Shown here piece by piece: positions 6,912-8,697 of a stretch of 8,697 nt of DNA. How positions within the stretch are numbered: position 1 is the stretch's first letter; each line of letters starts with the position of its first letter. Below the pieces are notes generated by a model that was not told the origin of the DNA, did no database searches, and saw only the letters and a program-made list of their open reading frames with translations. The position numbers and the translations under genes were made by a program. This DNA is from Propionibacterium sp. (lineage in GTDB: Bacteria > Actinomycetota > Actinomycetes > Propionibacteriales > Propionibacteriaceae), in NCBI GenBank assembly GCA_012837465.1, contig DURG01000268.1, positions 1-8,697 on the forward strand, in the 5' to 3' direction.

Positions 6912-6927
6912 TTGTTCTCGGTAACAA
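6912..6927. promoter_or_regulatory. Candidate LacI-family operator
   Basis: TTGTTCTCGGTAACAA is an imperfect 16-bp palindrome: 5-bp outer arms TTGTT/AACAA match perfectly, and the centre is the CG step usual in LacI-family operators. The right half (CGGTAACAA) looks like a full half-site; the left differs at two bases. It lies 39 bp before the binding-protein ATG and downstream of the regulator gene. GGTAAC also occurs at 6851-6856 and 6862-6867, 11 bp apart, around the regulator's stop codon. I see no confident -35/-10 pair in this gap. Confidence 0.55.
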
Positions 6928-6955
6928 CGCCCATCCCGGGCGACCTGCCGGCTCG

Positions 6956-6961
6956 AGGAGG
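6956..6961 (+). promoter_or_regulatory. Strong ribosome binding site of the binding-protein gene
   Basis: AGGAGG, embedded in GAGGAGGAG (6955-6963), lies 5 nt before the ATG at 6967. This is the longest anti-Shine-Dalgarno match in the window, consistent with high expression of a solute-binding protein. Confidence 0.8.
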
Positions 6962-6966
6962 AGATC

Positions 6967-8019
6967 ATGGCATTTGCCAAGGGCGCTCGCGCTCTCATCA
7001 GTTTCTTTGCTGCGGGGGCGTTGGCCCTCACCATGGCCGGGTGCGCGGGTGACGCAGATCCCGAGCCCACCGAGGGCGCCACCACCGGGGCTGCGACCGA
7101 TCCCACCACCGATCCCGCCACTGAGGCCGGCGGCGACGTCATCACCGTCGGCTACGTGGCCGTCGGCCCCGAAGGCGGCTGGCGCGATGCGCACGAGAAG
7201 GCCATCCGCGACGCGTTCGGTGAGGACGACAGCTTCGACCTCAAGTACGCTCCGGCGTCGAGCCCGACCGACCAGAACTCGCAGATCAACGCCTTCAACA
7301 CCTTCGTCAACGACGAGGTGGACGCGATCCTGCTCACCGCCACCGAGGCCTCCGGCTGGGGCGATTCCCTCGCGCTGGCCCAAGAGGCCGAGATCCCGGT
7401 GATCCTGCTCGACCGCGGCGTCGAAGGCAACGAGGACCTCTACGTCACCCGCATCGCTCCCGACAACGTCGAGGTCGCGGCGCAGGTCGGCGAATGGGCG
7501 CTGACGGCCTTCCCCGACGGGGCCAACTACTACGTGCTCGAAGGCGTGCCCGGCCTGTCCGTCGTCAACGAGCGCAACGAGGGCTTCGAAGGCGCCATCG
7601 CCGGCGCTGAGGGCTGGAACAAGGTGGGCGCCCAAACGGCCAACTGGAGCGCCGATGAAGGCAAGTCGGTCACCGAGACCGTGCTGCGCGCCAACAACAA
7701 CGACATCCAGTTCATCTTCGCCCAGAACGACGAGATGGGCATCGGCGCGGCGCAGGCCGTGAAGGATGCGGGCCTTACCCCTGGCGACGACGTGAAGATC
7801 GCCACCATCGACGGCACGTCGGGCGCGCTGGAATCGTTGGCCGCTGGCGACCTGAGCTTCGTGGCCCAGTACAACCCGTTCTTCGGTGACCTGGCCATCG
7901 ACGCGGTGAACAAGGCGCTCGCGGGCGAGTCGGTCGAGAAGACCATCATCGTTCCGGGCGAGGCCTTCGATTCCGCCGAAGCCGGCCAGAAGGCCCTGGA
8001 CGACGGCATGGGCTTCTAG
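6967..8019 (+). CDS. ytfQ: YtfQ-like sugar ABC transporter substrate-binding lipoprotein
   Basis: This 350-aa extracytoplasmic sugar receptor delivers substrate to an ABC importer. The N-terminus has a lipoprotein signal peptide: Lys5/Arg8, a hydrophobic core, and the lipobox TMAGC with lipidated Cys26. A Thr/Ala/Pro/Glu-rich tether (about 27-55), partly built from a repeated 12-bp unit near 7096-7116, leads to the type-1 periplasmic-binding fold. Segments shared with the YtfQ galactofuranose-binding group include VGYVAVGPEGGWR (61-73), DAILLTATEASGW (119-131), IPVILLDR (143-150), QNDEMGIGAAQAVKDAGL (253-270) and the IDG at 281-283. E. coli YtfQ binds galactofuranose, but an actinobacterial relative (the FruEKFG system of Bifidobacterium longum) takes up fructose, so the ligand is open. 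It precedes the ATPase gene, from which it is separated by a hairpin. Confidence 0.9.
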   Translation: MAFAKGARALISFFAAGALALTMAGCAGDADPEPTEGATTGAATDPTTDPATEAGGDVITVGYVAVGPEGGWRDAHEKAIRDAFGEDDSFDLKYAPASSPTDQNSQINAFNTFVNDEVDAILLTATEASGWGDSLALAQEAEIPVILLDRGVEGNEDLYVTRIAPDNVEVAAQVGEWALTAFPDGANYYVLEGVPGLSVVNERNEGFEGAIAGAEGWNKVGAQTANWSADEGKSVTETVLRANNNDIQFIFAQNDEMGIGAAQAVKDAGLTPGDDVKIATIDGTSGALESLAAGDLSFVAQYNPFFGDLAIDAVNKALAGESVEKTIIVPGEAFDSAEAGQKALDDGMGF

Positions 8020-8045
8020 GCTCAGGCCACAGAAGCTCCACAAAC

Positions 8046-8079
8046 GTGTGGGGCCGCCGATGATCCGGCGGCCCCACAC
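8046..8079 (+). other. Intercistronic RNA hairpin between binding-protein and ATPase genes
   Basis: GTGTGGGGCCGCCG (8046-8059) and CGGCGGCCCCACAC (8066-8079) form a perfect 14-bp, GC-rich stem with a 6-nt loop (ATGATC). It begins 26 nt after the binding-protein stop and ends 22 nt before the ATPase start. No T-run follows, so it is not a standard intrinsic terminator. Such elements in ABC operons often stabilise the upstream message against 3' exonucleases or partly attenuate read-through, giving more binding protein than ATPase. That role is inferred; the stem itself is directly visible. Confidence 0.8.
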
Positions 8080-8101
8080 TCACACGAGAGGTGCGTGCAC
8101 G

Positions 8102-8697
8102 ATGACCGAGCCCGTCGTCGAGGTCCAGCGGGTGTCCATCACGTTTCCAGGCGTCAAGGCGCTGGATGATGTGAGCTTCCGGCTGCTTCCGGGTGAGGTG
8201 CACACTCTGATGGGGGAGAACGGGGCCGGCAAGTCCACGCTCATCAAGGCACTCACGGGCGTCTACCAGATTGACTCCGGCAAGATCCTGGTAGGCGGGG
8301 TTGAGCGGCACCTCACCGGCACGGCCTCGGCCCAGGCGGCTGGTATCTCCACCGTCTACCAAGAGGTCAACCTCTGTGCCAACCTGAGCATCGGCGAGAA
8401 CGTCATGCTGGGTCACGAGGTGAAGGGCGCCGCGGGCATCAACTGGCGCAAGACGCACGACGAGGCCCGCAGGGCGCTGTCCCGGCTGGGTCTGGGGCAC
8501 CTCGACCCGCGGGCGCCCCTGTCTTCGATCTCGATCGCCCTGCAACAACTGGTGGCGATCTCGCGGGCGATGGCCACCGATTCCACCGTGCTCATCCTCG
8601 ATGAGCCCACCTCCAGCCTCGACGCCAATGAGGTCGAGGTGCTGTTCACCGTGATCCGCCACCTGCGCGATCAGGGCGTCGCCATCCTGTTCGTCTC
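8102..8697 (+). CDS. ytfR: YtfR-like sugar ABC transporter ATP-binding protein (C-terminus cut by right edge)
   Basis: The first 198 residues form the N-terminal nucleotide-binding domain of a sugar-importer ATPase; family members are about 500 aa with two such domains. Walker A is GENGAGKST (38-46), the Q-loop glutamine is Gln87 in VYQEVN, Walker B is VLILDE (163-168) with catalytic Glu168, and the D-loop is SSLD (171-174). The signature region reads LSSISIALQQ (140-149) rather than LSGGQ; degenerate C-loops are common in this carbohydrate-importer subfamily. The ATG at 8102 is preceded by GAGAGG (8086-8091) at 10 nt, weaker than the site of the binding-protein gene. It should power import of the sugar captured by the upstream lipoprotein, with permease genes expected beyond the edge. 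Confidence 0.92.
   Translation, partial: MTEPVVEVQRVSITFPGVKALDDVSFRLLPGEVHTLMGENGAGKSTLIKALTGVYQIDSGKILVGGVERHLTGTASAQAAGISTVYQEVNLCANLSIGENVMLGHEVKGAAGINWRKTHDEARRALSRLGLGHLDPRAPLSSISIALQQLVAISRAMATDSTVLILDEPTSSLDANEVEVLFTVIRHLRDQGVAILFV

Noticed and set aside
7096..7116. Tandem ACCGATCCC repeat as a mobile or regulatory repeat
   Set aside because: It is two copies of a 12-bp unit inside the Thr/Pro-rich lipoprotein tether, a common low-complexity linker, and stays in frame.
6823..8079. 418-residue minus-strand open frame opposite the sugar-binding protein
   Set aside because: No family features; the plus strand has a signal peptide, lipobox and YtfQ-like motifs with a strong ribosome site.
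8046..8079. Hairpin as a full intrinsic terminator
   Set aside because: No T-run follows the stem, and the ATPase gene of the same transporter starts 22 nt later, so complete termination is unlikely.

Overview
This is a high-GC window of chromosomal type. Its codon usage strongly favours G/C in third positions, its genes are tightly packed, and its gene families are typical of Actinomycetota. The thiolase, FabG4-type reductase and MaoC-type hydratase closely resemble the mycobacterial FadA2, FabG4 and HtdX proteins as I recall them. The arrangement differs from Mycobacterium, and an actinobacterium outside that genus is likely, perhaps of the Propionibacteriaceae or Micrococcales. That placement is inference. 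I see no mobile element, tRNA, rRNA or CRISPR.

Left half (1-5765): a lipid-degradation module built around a divergent promoter region at about 2186-2266. On the minus strand lie a TetR-family regulator and, 3 nt downstream, an acyl-CoA oxidase-type flavoenzyme that runs off the left edge. On the plus strand lie a thiolase (FadA2/FadI type), a two-domain FabG4-type ketoreductase and an HtdX/MaoC-type double-hotdog hydratase, with gene junctions of 2 nt and -4 nt. Together they could supply all four steps of a beta-oxidation spiral. Hydration and the second oxidation would be of the MaoC/FabG (R-3-hydroxyacyl-CoA) type, as in the peroxisomal oxidase/MFE-2/thiolase pathway, rather than the FadB (S) type. 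A 24-bp near-perfect palindrome at 2194-2217 sits beside a good -10 box and is the likely TetR operator.

Right half (5766-8697): a sugar-uptake module. It holds a LacI-family repressor, a 100-nt gap with a LacI-type palindrome having a central CG (6912-6927), a YtfQ-like lipoprotein sugar-binding protein, a perfect 14-bp intercistronic hairpin (8046-8079), and the start of a YtfR-like sugar ABC ATPase cut by the right edge. Permease genes would be expected just outside. The likely picture is a LacI-repressed, sugar-inducible transporter whose binding protein is made in excess over the ATPase because of the hairpin.

Nothing here is a wholly new type of system. The most interesting points are the compact peroxisome-like R-type beta-oxidation cassette with its own regulator and operator, and the unusually clean regulatory palindromes and hairpin.
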